A stretch of DNA of 64,000 nt from Anderseniella sp039978075 (lineage in GTDB: Bacteria; Pseudomonadota; Alphaproteobacteria; Rhizobiales; Aestuariivirgaceae): contig JBDWCA010000009.1 in NCBI GenBank assembly GCA_039978075.1, forward strand, positions 1-64,000, in the 5' to 3' direction. The translations under genes were made by a program, and so were the position numbers. Positions 53,079-62,917 of this stretch are shown here, one piece after another; position 1 is the first letter of the stretch; each line of letters opens with the position of its first letter. Below the pieces are notes generated by a model, which was given only the letters and a program-made list of their open reading frames with translations, ran no database searches and was not told where the DNA came from.

Positions 53079-54266
53079 ATGAGCAATTTAATGCGAGAAT
53101 TTCCGCCCGCCAGTGAAGATCAGGTCACGCTTGCCAACTGGCGCACAGCGCCATTCAGTTCATGGGCATTTTCCCATGTTCGCGAGATCATCCAGACAGC
53201 CGACATTCCCAACAATCCGGAAGACATCTGGCGGTTGCAGGCAGACCTTCGCGATCTTGCAGATCTTCCGGTTGATGACGGACTGAATATGACCGGCTAC
53301 CTTGATGCGACATACACCGATGCCTTCATTGTGATCCATGAAGGCAGGATCATTGCAGAAGAATATCGCAATGCTGCCGGGGGTCACAAACCTCACATCC
53401 TGATGTCGGTCTCAAAATCCATGCTTGGCGCCCTGTCAGGTATACTCGCCCACAAAGGTATTCTGGATACTTCAGCACTGGTTACGGACTATGTTCCCGA
53501 AGTTGCCGGCACCTCCTGGAAAGGCGCCAGCGTGCAAAACGTGCTGGATATGCGAACCGGCATTCGATTCGATGAAGATTACGAGGCGACGAGCGGCGCA
53601 ATCATCGAATACCGCAAATCAACCGGCTGGAACCCACTTGAGCCCGGCGAGACTGCATCCGACCTGCGTGGCTTCTTCAACCAGATTTCAGACACTGACG
53701 GCCCCCATCAGGAACGGTTTCACTATGTATCGCCGAACACCGATCTGATGGCCTGGATTATTGAGCGCGCAGCCGGGTCCCGGTATGCCGATCTGATGTC
53801 AACACATCTGTGGCGTCCGATGGGAGCTGAAACATCCGCCTACATCACCGTGGACCGGTTGGGCGCGCCGCGAGCGGCAGGCGGAATGTGCGTCACCTTG
53901 CGCGACCTGGCACGTGTGGGCCTGCTGGTTGCAAACCGGGGCAAACGCGGTTCAAACCAGGTTTTGCCGGAAGCCTGGGTCGATGACGTGTTGAACAATG
54001 GAGACCCGAAGGCCTGGGCTGATGGTGACTTTGCCGCGTACTTTCCCGGCAGGGACATGCACTACCGCAACAAGTGGTATGTTGAACGCGGAAACAATCC
54101 GATGCTGTTCTGCGTAGGAATTCACGGGCAGAACCTGTATGTCCTGCCTGAACAGCAACTGGTTGTGGCCAAAATGTCATCGAGGCCTGCACCTCTCGAT
54201 CCCCAGACAAGTCAGTTGAACCTGAAAATGCTGTCAGCCCTCAAACGCCACTTCGGCGACATGTAG
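53079..54266 (+). CDS. Serine hydrolase of the beta-lactamase / class C fold
   Basis: 395 residues. The nucleophile motif is SVSK (in LMSVSKSMLGALSG) and a Tyr motif follows in HYVSPNTDLM. Sequence style is like 6-aminohexanoate-oligomer hydrolase and esterase EstB relatives. There is no signal peptide, so a cytoplasmic esterase/amidase is likelier than a penicillin-binding protein. It ends with no gap before the putA stop on the opposite strand. Confidence 0.85.
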   Translation: MSNLMREFPPASEDQVTLANWRTAPFSSWAFSHVREIIQTADIPNNPEDIWRLQADLRDLADLPVDDGLNMTGYLDATYTDAFIVIHEGRIIAEEYRNAAGGHKPHILMSVSKSMLGALSGILAHKGILDTSALVTDYVPEVAGTSWKGASVQNVLDMRTGIRFDEDYEATSGAIIEYRKSTGWNPLEPGETASDLRGFFNQISDTDGPHQERFHYVSPNTDLMAWIIERAAGSRYADLMSTHLWRPMGAETSAYITVDRLGAPRAAGGMCVTLRDLARVGLLVANRGKRGSNQVLPEAWVDDVLNNGDPKAWADGDFAAYFPGRDMHYRNKWYVERGNNPMLFCVGIHGQNLYVLPEQQLVVAKMSSRPAPLDPQTSQLNLKMLSALKRHFGDM

Positions 54267-57200
54267 TCAGCGCGCCGGCCCCATACTCATAAGGGCTGCG
54301 TTGCCACCGGATGCTGTTGTGTCAATCGACACAACCCGCTCCGTGGCAAATTGCCCAAGGTAATGTGGTCCGCCGGCCTTTGGCCCGGTCCCGGACAGAC
54401 CTTCGCCACCAAACGGTTGGGAACCGACAACCGCACCGATCTGGTTGCGGTTGACATACATGTTGCCGACCCGGACCTGACGCTGGATCTGCTCGATTGT
54501 GTCTTCAACGCGCGAATGGACGCCGAGCGTCAAACCGTAACCGGTATCATTGAGCGCCTCGCATACCTGGTCCAGCTTGTCAGCCTTGTACTTGACCACG
54601 TGCAGGCAGGGTCCAAAAACCTCCTCATGCAATGGCGCCAGTGACGCCAGTTCATAGATGGCAGGGGTGACAAAGGTGCCGGCCTTGCACTCAGCAGGCA
54701 TCGGCAGATCCACCAGTGTCTTTGCCTCACGGCCCATGCGGGCCTTGTGTGCCTCCAGTCGCTCGCGGGCTTCTTCATCGATGACCGGACCGACATCAGT
54801 TGAATAATCAAGCGGATCGCCGATCTTCAACTCACCGGCGGCTCCGCACAACATGTCTATTGTCCGGCTCGCGGCATCCTCCTGAACGAAAAGCACCCGT
54901 GCAGCTGAACAGCGTTGACCGGCAGAATCAAAAGCTGACAGGATCAGGTCACGTACCGCCTGCTCAGGTAAGGCGGAAGAGTCCACGATCATCGCGTTCA
55001 TCCCGCCGGTTTCCGCGATCAGTGGAAGGATAGCTCCGCTCCGTGCAGCCAGGCTCCGATTGATTATATGGGCGGTCTGGGTCGAACCGGTGAATGCGAC
55101 ACCACCCAACATCGCATGTTTCAGCACCTGGCCGCCAATACGCGCGCCATCTCCCGGCAACAGGGATAACACCTCGTTCGGAACACCTGCCTGATGCATG
55201 AGCTTGACGGCCTCATAGGCTATAAGAGGTGTCTGCTCGGCAGGTTTTGCCAGAACTGTGTTGCCGGCGGCAAGTGCGGCAGACATCTGGCCGGTGAAAA
55301 TTGCCAGCGGGAAATTCCACGGCGCTATGCAGGCAAACACCCCTCGCCCGCGCAGGAACATCTGATTGGTTTCGCCTGTCGGCCCCGGCATCTCAACCGG
55401 TGCTTCAAACCCAGACCGTGTCTCACTTGCATAATACCTCAGAAAATCAACGGCTTCTCTCAGGTCTGCCTGTGCGTTGTCGAGGGTTTTCCCAGCCTCA
55501 CGGATCAACAGCGCATAAAGGCCGGCAGCGTTGGCTTCGTATAGATCAGCGGCCCGTTCCAGACAGGAGGCGCGATACCCGCCTCCCAATGCATCCCAGG
55601 CCTCCTGAGATGCGGCGGCATGAACGATGGCCGCTTCGACCTGCGCATCCGATGCTTCCGATACCTGCCCCACTACCACCGATCGATCATGCGGTGATGT
55701 GATTTCGCGAACAGCTTCACCCTTTGCCTTGCCCGGCACCAGTGCTGACGCCTTGACCTGTGTCTTCAGCGCCTTGCCGATCTCGGCCAGCAATGGTGTT
55801 CGGGTGGCATCATCCCATAATGGCAAACCGGAGGAATTGCGCCTTGGCTTGAATAGGTCGATCGGCGGTGCAATGCGCGGATGGGGTAACTCATCAAGGC
55901 GCCGGACTACCGCAACCGGGTCTTCAACAATTTCGTCGACCGGCGCTTCATCGTCTGCCAGGCGGTTGACGAACGATGTGTTGGCACCATTTTCAAGCAG
56001 CCTGCGCACCAGATAGGCGAGCAGGTCTTCATGGCTGCCCACGGGTGCATAAATCCTGCATGGTTGCGCAATGCCGTCCTGGGCCGTGACGGCATCATAG
56101 AGCGCCTGGCCCATGCCATGCAGGCGCTGGAACTCAAACTCACGATCATTGCCGGCCATCACCGAAACGGCGGCAACCGTATGGGCATTGTGAGTGGCGA
56201 ACTGCGGGTAGAAGACATCACGGCGGCGCAGCAGGAAGCGGGCGCAGGCCAGATAGGATACGTCTGTAGAAACCTTGCGCGTAAACAGCGGAAAGTTTTC
56301 AAACCCGGCGATCTGGGCAAGCTTGATTTCAGTGTCCCAGTAAGCGCCTTTGACCAGTCTGACGGGGAACCTCCGGCCGGAGTTCTCCGCCAGTTCGGCC
56401 AGCCACTCCAGCACAGGCATGGCGCGGCGTGAATAGGCCTGCACCGCCAGGCCCAGACCGTTCCAGTCTTTCAGTGCCGGATCATGGGCCAATTTGCCGA
56501 ACACCCGCAAAGACAATTCAAGCCGGTCGACCTCTTCTGCATCAATAGTCAGTGCAATGCCGCCATCGCGGGCCTGCAGGCACAACTTCTGTATCTGCGG
56601 GTATAGTTCGGCCATGACCCGTGCTTCGGTCCGTGCCTCATATCGAGGATGCAGCGCTGACAGTTTTACCGAAATTGACGGGAGTTCATGGATCGGGCGT
56701 CTGGCGCCGGATTCTTCACTTTCGGCAAGCGCCTTTATAGCGTCGCTGTAAGACTGCCAGTACCGGTTGGCGTCGTTCATCGTCCGGGCGGCCTCACCCA
56801 GCATGTCATAGGAAAACCTGTAGCCTTGAGACTTGAATGCCGATGACACATCAAGCGCTTCTGCGATCGTGCGCCCAAGCACGAACTGCTTGCCCATGAT
56901 GCGCATGGCGTGGCGCATGGCCTGGCGAACAATCGGTTCACCGGATCGTTTTACAATTTTTGAAAGATAGCCTGACGGGTCTTTGGTCGCTTCGCCACCC
57001 AGACCAACGAACTTGCCGGTTAGCATAAGGCCCCAGGTAGAGGCATTCACGAACAATGATTCTGACGCGCCGGCGTGCTTTTGCCAGTCACGCCCCCCAA
57101 TCTTGTCAGCGATCAACTTGTCCGCCGTGTGATCATCAGGTATCCGAAGCAGGGCTTCAGCGAGGCACATCAACACAACACCCTCCTCGCTGGAGAGCGA

Positions 57201-57407
57201 ATATTCCTGCATGAATTCGTCTACGCCGCCCTTTTGTTTACGGCCCTTTCGAACGGCTGAGACGAGTTCCCTGGCGAGTTTCTGCGTCTCATCTGCCGCC
57301 TCACCATCCAGCTCGGCCTGTGAAGCCAGTCTTCGCACCAGGGCGGTTTCGTCGCTGAAAAGCTGACTGGATAACTTGTCCATTGAGGGAAGCGATGAAG
57401 CGGTCAT
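54267..57407 (-). CDS. putA: Bifunctional proline dehydrogenase / delta-1-pyrroline-5-carboxylate dehydrogenase
   Basis: 1046 residues from the ATG at 57407 (AAGGA site); upstream in-frame codons are non-homologous. It oxidises proline to glutamate in two steps. The FAD proline-dehydrogenase barrel (~190-470) has RLVKGAYWDTEIKLAQ. The aldehyde dehydrogenase (~570-1010) has the catalytic cysteine C833 in SAGQRCSAA. No N-terminal ribbon-helix-helix DNA-binding domain is present, so it cannot repress its own gene. The divergent Lrp-type gene is the likely regulator. Confidence 0.97.
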   Translation of the reverse strand: MTASSLPSMDKLSSQLFSDETALVRRLASQAELDGEAADETQKLARELVSAVRKGRKQKGGVDEFMQEYSLSSEEGVVLMCLAEALLRIPDDHTADKLIADKIGGRDWQKHAGASESLFVNASTWGLMLTGKFVGLGGEATKDPSGYLSKIVKRSGEPIVRQAMRHAMRIMGKQFVLGRTIAEALDVSSAFKSQGYRFSYDMLGEAARTMNDANRYWQSYSDAIKALAESEESGARRPIHELPSISVKLSALHPRYEARTEARVMAELYPQIQKLCLQARDGGIALTIDAEEVDRLELSLRVFGKLAHDPALKDWNGLGLAVQAYSRRAMPVLEWLAELAENSGRRFPVRLVKGAYWDTEIKLAQIAGFENFPLFTRKVSTDVSYLACARFLLRRRDVFYPQFATHNAHTVAAVSVMAGNDREFEFQRLHGMGQALYDAVTAQDGIAQPCRIYAPVGSHEDLLAYLVRRLLENGANTSFVNRLADDEAPVDEIVEDPVAVVRRLDELPHPRIAPPIDLFKPRRNSSGLPLWDDATRTPLLAEIGKALKTQVKASALVPGKAKGEAVREITSPHDRSVVVGQVSEASDAQVEAAIVHAAASQEAWDALGGGYRASCLERAADLYEANAAGLYALLIREAGKTLDNAQADLREAVDFLRYYASETRSGFEAPVEMPGPTGETNQMFLRGRGVFACIAPWNFPLAIFTGQMSAALAAGNTVLAKPAEQTPLIAYEAVKLMHQAGVPNEVLSLLPGDGARIGGQVLKHAMLGGVAFTGSTQTAHIINRSLAARSGAILPLIAETGGMNAMIVDSSALPEQAVRDLILSAFDSAGQRCSAARVLFVQEDAASRTIDMLCGAAGELKIGDPLDYSTDVGPVIDEEARERLEAHKARMGREAKTLVDLPMPAECKAGTFVTPAIYELASLAPLHEEVFGPCLHVVKYKADKLDQVCEALNDTGYGLTLGVHSRVEDTIEQIQRQVRVGNMYVNRNQIGAVVGSQPFGGEGLSGTGPKAGGPHYLGQFATERVVSIDTTASGGNAALMSMGPAR

Positions 57408-57525
57408 GAAGCATTGTCCTTCTTGAAAACACCTTCTGGCTGTGTAATTGATATTCTCTGGTGGTATCCACTTATATTTTAAATTATTGCAGGTTTTTTC
57501 ACTGTTCAATGTGAGTTTTTCAACA
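57408..57525. promoter_or_regulatory. putA-putR divergent control region
   Basis: 118 bp, clearly more A/T-rich than the flanking genes, holding both promoters. A TCAC-N8-GTGA inverted repeat lies near 57500-57515. I cannot identify the exact regulator sites. Confidence 0.4.
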
Positions 57526-58011
57526 ATGTCACTCGATATGCACGATCTCAAGATACTGGACGTTTTGCAAACCGACGGTCGGATAAGTGTCAGCGATCTG
57601 GCGCGCCAGATCAATTTATCTTCCACACCGTGCGCGCAGCGACTGCGCAAGCTGGAAATGCGCGGCTACATTTCCGGCTACAAGGCAATTGTCGAACCAG
57701 GTGCAATCGGGCTCGATCTACTGGTTTTCATCCAGGTGACATTGAAGGAGACCGATGAAACCACACTGCAGTCATTCAATTCCGCAATTGGGCGCGTACC
57801 GAATGTTCTTGAATGCCATATGGTTGGCGGTGATTTTGATTACCTGCTGAAAGCCCGTATTTCGGGGATGGCTGATTACCGGAAATTGTTGGGTGGAGAA
57901 ATCGGGTCACTGCCAATGGTTCAGGGAACACATTCGTATTTCGTGATGGAAGAAGTGAAAGACGGCACGCCCCTGCCCCTGAAGTCGATGCGTACGCCCG
58001 CAAAACAGTGA
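57526..58011 (+). CDS. putR: Lrp/AsnC-family regulator, probably PutR
   Basis: 161 residues from the ATG at 57526 (MSLDMHDLKILDVLQ). N-terminal winged helix (~5-55) with SVSDLARQINLSSTPCAQRLRKLE (shown as overlapping short motifs), then the C-terminal RAM/AsnC ligand-sensing domain with GGDFDYLL. Divergent from putA; in Agrobacterium and Rhodobacter such a gene (putR) activates putA in response to proline, so I use that name by context. Confidence 0.9.
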   Translation: MSLDMHDLKILDVLQTDGRISVSDLARQINLSSTPCAQRLRKLEMRGYISGYKAIVEPGAIGLDLLVFIQVTLKETDETTLQSFNSAIGRVPNVLECHMVGGDFDYLLKARISGMADYRKLLGGEIGSLPMVQGTHSYFVMEEVKDGTPLPLKSMRTPAKQ

Positions 58012-58049
58012 TAGGCTCCCAACTGATAAAACAAGTTGATTCCTGACAC

Positions 58050-58901
58050 ATGCCGGACAGACTCAAAACAGTTCGAACCGTTGAAACGCTGAGAGCGCAG
58101 GTATCTCAGTGGCGAAGACGGGATATGCGAACCGCGCTGGTGCCAACCATGGGCGCTTTGCATAGCGGGCACCTGCGTCTGGTGGAAATGGGCCTGCGCA
58201 CGGCAGACCGTGTTGTGGTGACCATATTTGTGAACCCACAACAATTTGCTCCCGGCGAAGATCTGGATGCCTATCCCAGAACCGAAAAAGCCGATGTTGA
58301 AAAACTGCGTGCCGCCGGTGCGCATCTGGTTTATGCGCCGGCGCTACTGGAAATGTATCCGGAGGGATTTTGCACATCCGTGTCGCTTGCCGGACCGGCC
58401 AAGGCCGGGTTGGAAGACAAACATCGCCCTCACTTCTTCGACGGTGTCGCAACAGTAGTTGCCAAGCTGTTCATTGCCGCAGGCTGCGACTATGCCATGT
58501 TTGGTGAAAAGGACTTCCAGCAATTGAAGGTCGTCACCAAAATGGCCCGCGACTTATCGATACCAACCGGCGTCATCGGGGTTCCGACTGTCCGTGCAGA
58601 CGACGGTTTGGCTCTCTCGTCACGAAATAAGTACCTGTCCGACAAGGAACGGGTGATTGCGCCATCCTTGCATCAGGCACTGCAGGAAGTGGCAGCCGAC
58701 GTCCGGGCCGGCAAAAACATTTCGCGTTCGTGCACAGCCGCCAGGAAACGGCTGAAGCAAGCAGGTTTCAAAACTGACTATCTGGAGGTACGTGAGGCGG
58801 AAACACTGGTTCCGGTAAAATCGGTATCGGAAGCAGAATTACGTATTCTGGCTGCATCCTGGCTTGGCAAGACCCGGCTGATAGATAATATCGCGGTTTA
58901 A
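58050..58901 (+). CDS. panC: Pantothenate synthetase
   Basis: 283 residues. It condenses pantoate and beta-alanine with ATP. PTMGALHSGHL (HxGH), VNPQQF, FGEKDFQQL and SSRNKYLS are all intact. Convergent with the DUF1489 gene, 5 bp apart. PanB is not adjacent. Confidence 0.97.
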   Translation: MPDRLKTVRTVETLRAQVSQWRRRDMRTALVPTMGALHSGHLRLVEMGLRTADRVVVTIFVNPQQFAPGEDLDAYPRTEKADVEKLRAAGAHLVYAPALLEMYPEGFCTSVSLAGPAKAGLEDKHRPHFFDGVATVVAKLFIAAGCDYAMFGEKDFQQLKVVTKMARDLSIPTGVIGVPTVRADDGLALSSRNKYLSDKERVIAPSLHQALQEVAADVRAGKNISRSCTAARKRLKQAGFKTDYLEVREAETLVPVKSVSEAELRILAASWLGKTRLIDNIAV

Positions 58902-58906
58902 GATGC

Positions 58907-59323
58907 CTACAACAGACCAAGTTCTGCCAATTCGTTGCGCATTTTTTCGGGCATGTCGTGGGCCACAGCTCCCTTGGGCAGATCACGCGGCGCATCCTCA
59001 TCGCTGAGATAACGCCAGCCCTGAAACGGCCGCCGGGGCTGCGGCTGCACCGGCACCAGGTCCTCATCGAATATGAACTTGCAACGCGATATACCCTCGT
59101 CGTCCTGAAACTGTTCAATTTCAACGATGCGCTGACGCACCGCGATCATGCCCTTGATAACCCAGTAGAGCGAGCCACCGGCGACAATCTCTTCAGCCCG
59201 CTTGGGCATCATTCTGGTTATGTGCCAGATTTTGCCAACCGTGCGCATGCGCAGCTCCTGCCACTCGGCAAGCTCCGGTATTTCGTTCACACCGACACAC
59301 AATTTCAAAATATGCACAGCCAT
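58907..59323 (-). CDS. DUF1489 family protein
   Basis: 138 residues from the ATG at 59323 (MAVHILKLCVG). An alphaproteobacterial family of unknown function; the LYWVIKG and RRPFQGWRYL segments are diagnostic. No catalytic motif is evident. It is a lone gene between panC and the rhodanese gene. Confidence 0.9.
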   Translation of the reverse strand: MAVHILKLCVGVNEIPELAEWQELRMRTVGKIWHITRMMPKRAEEIVAGGSLYWVIKGMIAVRQRIVEIEQFQDDEGISRCKFIFDEDLVPVQPQPRRPFQGWRYLSDEDAPRDLPKGAVAHDMPEKMRNELAELGLL

Positions 59324-59454
59324 AACGCCTACTTTCCGCGTACATCTGGCAACAGGCAATGTAGAACCGTCAAGTGTGCACAGAATTCAGCCAGCCACTC
59401 CGGGTGGATGTCCACCGATCCGAACGCGCAGTACAGACACCTGCAGTTTGCCGC

Positions 59455-59859
59455 TTACTTTTTCTCGTGCGGGATTATAGGCGCTTCGGCATCGCGCCAT
59501 GCACCAAATCCACCGATCAGGTTGTAGACCGGCTTAAGGCCCATTCGCTGGGCAATCTGGGTTGCAAGCGCTGAGCGCAGGCCCCCTGCACACATGAATA
59601 TGAAAGGGCGATCCTCAGTGAATATATCCTTATGATAGGGACTGTCCGGCGCAATCCAGAATTCGACCATGCCGCGCGGTACATGCCTGCTGTCAGGTAC
59701 CTTCCCGTCACGCCACAGTTCACGGACATCACGAATGTCGACAAGCAAAGCATTGTCGTTGTCAATCAACTCGCGTGCTGCGGCTACATCTACCTCGGCT
59801 ATCTCGGCTTTGGCTTCCGCAAGCAGGTCCTTGATGCCGGTCGTTATTTCTTGAGGCAT
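59455..59859 (-). CDS. Rhodanese-domain sulfurtransferase-like protein
   Basis: 134 residues from the ATG at 59859. One rhodanese domain: the VDIRDVREL opening and the active-site loop CAGGLRS with its cysteine. It has no signal peptide. Substrate unknown; it may transfer sulfane sulfur. Confidence 0.9.
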   Translation of the reverse strand: MPQEITTGIKDLLAEAKAEIAEVDVAAARELIDNDNALLVDIRDVRELWRDGKVPDSRHVPRGMVEFWIAPDSPYHKDIFTEDRPFIFMCAGGLRSALATQIAQRMGLKPVYNLIGGFGAWRDAEAPIIPHEKK

Positions 59860-60041
59860 GTCTGTGATTTCCAATGCTGATGAGTTCGAAGGTACGAGAA
59901 TATTGCAATAGTTTCATATCGATACGCGGAACGGGTCAAGACCTGTTTCTGACTCTTGGTCACAACTGCAACGTTTCGTTAGTTAAAGCCCGATATCCTG
60001 CCGAACATTGGAATAATTCAGTTGTTCGGGATCGGCAGAAC

Positions 60042-60524
60042 ATGGGTGAAAGTCTCTTCGGAAAACTGCGGGATGTGATGTCACGCGAAAAAACATCTGA
60101 CATTGACGGGCCAGTCAGTGTTGCAAATTCCACCGCAAGTCTGGCACGCATTGGTCTTGCTACGGGAACTCCTGCGGGGACAGAATTGTCCAATCAGGGT
60201 TCCGCCATGCCGGGGTTGTCCGTTCCTGCAGTACAACCGGCTCCGCCGTCATCGGCTATTGCTCCTGTCGGCATACAATTCTTTGCCGAAGTGCCGTCGC
60301 AGCAGTGCGCCAACGAAATCGTGTCTATATCTCAAATTGCGCAAAATTGCCTGTCAGCGGAAGCACAACCGGCTGCAGACGACCTCTGGACTGTGGCGGT
60401 CACCCTTTGCATGACACCGGTTCCACAGGAAATCCATGCCATTGAAACGGTGTTTCAGACCTGGGCACAGAAACTTGGCGGCGCTTCAAAGGGCTGGGGT
60501 CTTAGTCAGAACCAGGCTGCCTGA
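60042..60524 (+). CDS. RraB-like protein with variable N-terminal region
   Basis: 160 residues from the ATG at 60042; an open frame extends ~56 codons upstream but looks non-coding. A short charged start is followed by a Ser/Pro/Ala-rich region (~25-75), then a small domain (~80-150) with a VAVTLCMTPVPQEIHAIE strand-helix and the end GGASKGWG. This recalls RraB, the inhibitor of RNase E, but similarity is judged by eye and limited. It is convergent with the aldo/keto reductase gene, 9 bp apart. Confidence 0.55.
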   Translation: MGESLFGKLRDVMSREKTSDIDGPVSVANSTASLARIGLATGTPAGTELSNQGSAMPGLSVPAVQPAPPSSAIAPVGIQFFAEVPSQQCANEIVSISQIAQNCLSAEAQPAADDLWTVAVTLCMTPVPQEIHAIETVFQTWAQKLGGASKGWGLSQNQAA

Positions 60525-60533
60525 GGGCAGTCC

Positions 60534-61364
60534 TCAAGCCTGATCCCATTCCGGCCGAACGCTTTCGGGGTCTACGAGTCGCAAATTTCGCGCGCTCAGA
60601 GCGTTGATTTCTGTCATCTCGTCTTCGCTCAGGGAGATCTCCAACGCCTGCAGGTTATCTGCAAGCCTTTCAGGCCGCGATGAACGCGGGATGGAAATGA
60701 CATCACCGTGACCTGCAAGCCACGCCAGCGCGATCTGTGCCGGACTGGCGTCATGGCGCCGTGCAATATCACGCATTACCGGTTCATCCGCCACCTTGTT
60801 GCGGGCTATCGGACAATAGGCGGTTACGGCAAGTCCATGACGCGCACAGGCCGCACGGACCTTGTTCTGATTGATCAACGGATGGTATTCGATCTGGTTA
60901 CAGACCAGAGGCTCTTCTGAAAGCGCGACAGCTTCTTCGACCTGCGCAACCGTAAAATTGGAGATGCCGATATGGCGGGCAAATCCTGCCCGCTTTGCCT
61001 TGTTGAGCCCTGCAACAGCCTCCGCCATGCTGACCGCACCCGGTGGCCAATGCAGCAGCAACAGATCCAGCGTTCCGCAGTCCAGGAAGGCAAGGCGTTC
61101 GTCTACGGCGCGGGCGAAGTCATCGCTGCCATAGTTATCCGGCCAGATTTTCGTGGTCACAAACAGACTGTCACGATCTACACCGGATGCCTTGATGCCC
61201 GCGCCTACCTCGCGCTCGTTCTGATACATCTGAGCGGTATCAATGTGGGTGTAGCCGTTCTGCAAAGCTGTCTCTACGAGCCTGGCACACTCATCGCCAC
61301 GCAGTTCCCAGGTACCAAGACCTATTGCGGGAATATCTGCTCCATTTGCGGACACAATTTTCAT
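60534..61364 (-). CDS. Aldo/keto reductase
   Basis: 276 residues, AKR barrel. Catalytic residues: D42, Y47 (IDTAQMYQNE), K72 (TTKIWP) and His in LLLHWPPG. NADPH-binding segment ISIPRSSRPERLADN is present. Similar to 2,5-diketo-D-gluconate reductases; the substrate is open. Divergent from the methyltransferase gene. Confidence 0.92.
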   Translation of the reverse strand: MKIVSANGADIPAIGLGTWELRGDECARLVETALQNGYTHIDTAQMYQNEREVGAGIKASGVDRDSLFVTTKIWPDNYGSDDFARAVDERLAFLDCGTLDLLLLHWPPGAVSMAEAVAGLNKAKRAGFARHIGISNFTVAQVEEAVALSEEPLVCNQIEYHPLINQNKVRAACARHGLAVTAYCPIARNKVADEPVMRDIARRHDASPAQIALAWLAGHGDVISIPRSSRPERLADNLQALEISLSEDEMTEINALSARNLRLVDPESVRPEWDQA

Positions 61365-61441
61365 GCGCGTTCATGCCTCTTTGCAGTTTGTCCGTTCCAG
61401 ATGGCATCTTGACTTTGAACCTTGTGAGAAAGCAACCGCGA

Positions 61442-61903
61442 ATGACTGAAAGCGCCCCAAATTCCCTGCCCTGGCCACCGATGATTTTTGGCGGGCTTGT
61501 AATTGCCGGTCTGGGCCTGCACCACGTGCAGCCCATTGGGCTGCCGGCAACATTGATATGGCCCGGTTACGCAGTGTTGGCGGCGGGCATAATTCTGGAC
61601 ATCTGGGCGATGGCAACAATGGCCAGGGCCCGCACTAATATTCTGCCGCATCGTGCTGCCGGCAAGCTTGTTACATCGGGCCCCTTCGCGCTCATGCGCA
61701 ATCCGATTTATGTCGGCAATACGATTGCAACACTTGGCCTGGGACTGGCCCTGCAAAACGGCTGGCTGTTGATTGCAACGCCGCTGGCGGCGCTAGGCGT
61801 CCACAAACTGGCCGTGGTACGCGAACAGGCCCACCTTCGGGACAAGTTCGGTCAGGCATGGACGGAATATGCGGGCAAAGTGAAAGCCTGGTGGATTGTC
61901 TAG
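61442..61903 (+). CDS. Isoprenylcysteine carboxyl methyltransferase-family membrane protein
   Basis: 153 residues from the ATG at 61442. Four hydrophobic segments, with the family's TSGPFALMRNPIYVGN motif and the following E of REQAHLRDKFG. Bacterial members methylate small acceptors with S-adenosylmethionine; the substrate is unknown. Ends 10 bp from the convergent EamA gene. Confidence 0.88.
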   Translation: MTESAPNSLPWPPMIFGGLVIAGLGLHHVQPIGLPATLIWPGYAVLAAGIILDIWAMATMARARTNILPHRAAGKLVTSGPFALMRNPIYVGNTIATLGLGLALQNGWLLIATPLAALGVHKLAVVREQAHLRDKFGQAWTEYAGKVKAWWIV

Positions 61904-61913
61904 GTTCAGGACC

Positions 61914-62843
61914 CTAGCGCAGCGTCACTACGACTGTTCCAGCCGTCACGATCATCACCATTCCTGCCAGACTCCAGATATCGGGTACTTCTGCGAACAC
62001 CAGAATGCCCCAGATGACACTGAACAACAGATAGGCGTTGTCGAACACCGCGACGACCGGTGCGGGTCCGTTCTGGTAAGCCAGTGCTGCACCGATGCTG
62101 CCGATCAGTATTGCAACCGCCAGCATTGTCATGACCAGCCAGGCGGATTGGTCGAGCGTGACCCACCCGCCAAACAGCAGGGCATTTGTCGACATCAGTG
62201 ACCCACTGCCGTCAAACTGCGTGATGGCCAGTCCGAATACTGCGCCAAACACTATGAACGTCATATTCAGGTTCAATGACAACAGGAGCGGGCTGTCGTC
62301 CCGGCACTTGGTGCGGGTCAGGATCATCGACAGCGCGTACAGAATAGCCGAGACCAGTGGTAACAGGACATACCAGTTCAATCCGTCCGGGTCAGGGCGA
62401 AGCATAACCAGCACGCCCGCAAATCCGAGAAGAATGGCCATCCATTTGAACAACCCGACCTTGTCGCCGGTCAGCACAGCTGACAAGAGCGCGATGAACA
62501 GCGGTGTGGTGTAATAACTTGCGGCTGCAACGGCCAGCTTCACGTGCGGCAACGCCAGATAGTAGCACGCCCACATGATGGCAAGCATGGCGCTTCGCGT
62601 TGTAACCCAGCCGAGCGCCCGCGGCACAAGGGACCTGCCCGGCTGCTTCCAGCGAATGAAGGCCAGCAACGGCACGATGGCCAGGGCAGACCGCAGTATA
62701 TAGGTTTGCCACAACGGGAAACTTGCACCGATATATTTGATGGCGGCATCGCCTGCCGACAGAGCCAGAACAGCGATAATGATGGCCGCAATTGCCAGTG
62801 CCAAATTATCCCGGTTTTCAGATTTCGGGCAATCATGGCTCAT
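61914..62843 (-). CDS. DMT-superfamily (EamA) transporter
   Basis: 309 residues, ten membrane segments in two EamA repeats (~15-150 and ~165-300). Metabolite exporter type; no substrate can be assigned. A single gene upstream of no obvious partner. Confidence 0.9.
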   Translation of the reverse strand: MSHDCPKSENRDNLALAIAAIIIAVLALSAGDAAIKYIGASFPLWQTYILRSALAIVPLLAFIRWKQPGRSLVPRALGWVTTRSAMLAIMWACYYLALPHVKLAVAAASYYTTPLFIALLSAVLTGDKVGLFKWMAILLGFAGVLVMLRPDPDGLNWYVLLPLVSAILYALSMILTRTKCRDDSPLLLSLNLNMTFIVFGAVFGLAITQFDGSGSLMSTNALLFGGWVTLDQSAWLVMTMLAVAILIGSIGAALAYQNGPAPVVAVFDNAYLLFSVIWGILVFAEVPDIWSLAGMVMIVTAGTVVVTLR

Positions 62844-62917
62844 GACACAGTCTCAAGAAAATTGGTGACAGGAGGCATTCTACTCCAGGTCCATTCACTA
62901 GGAGGTAACAGGAGCGA

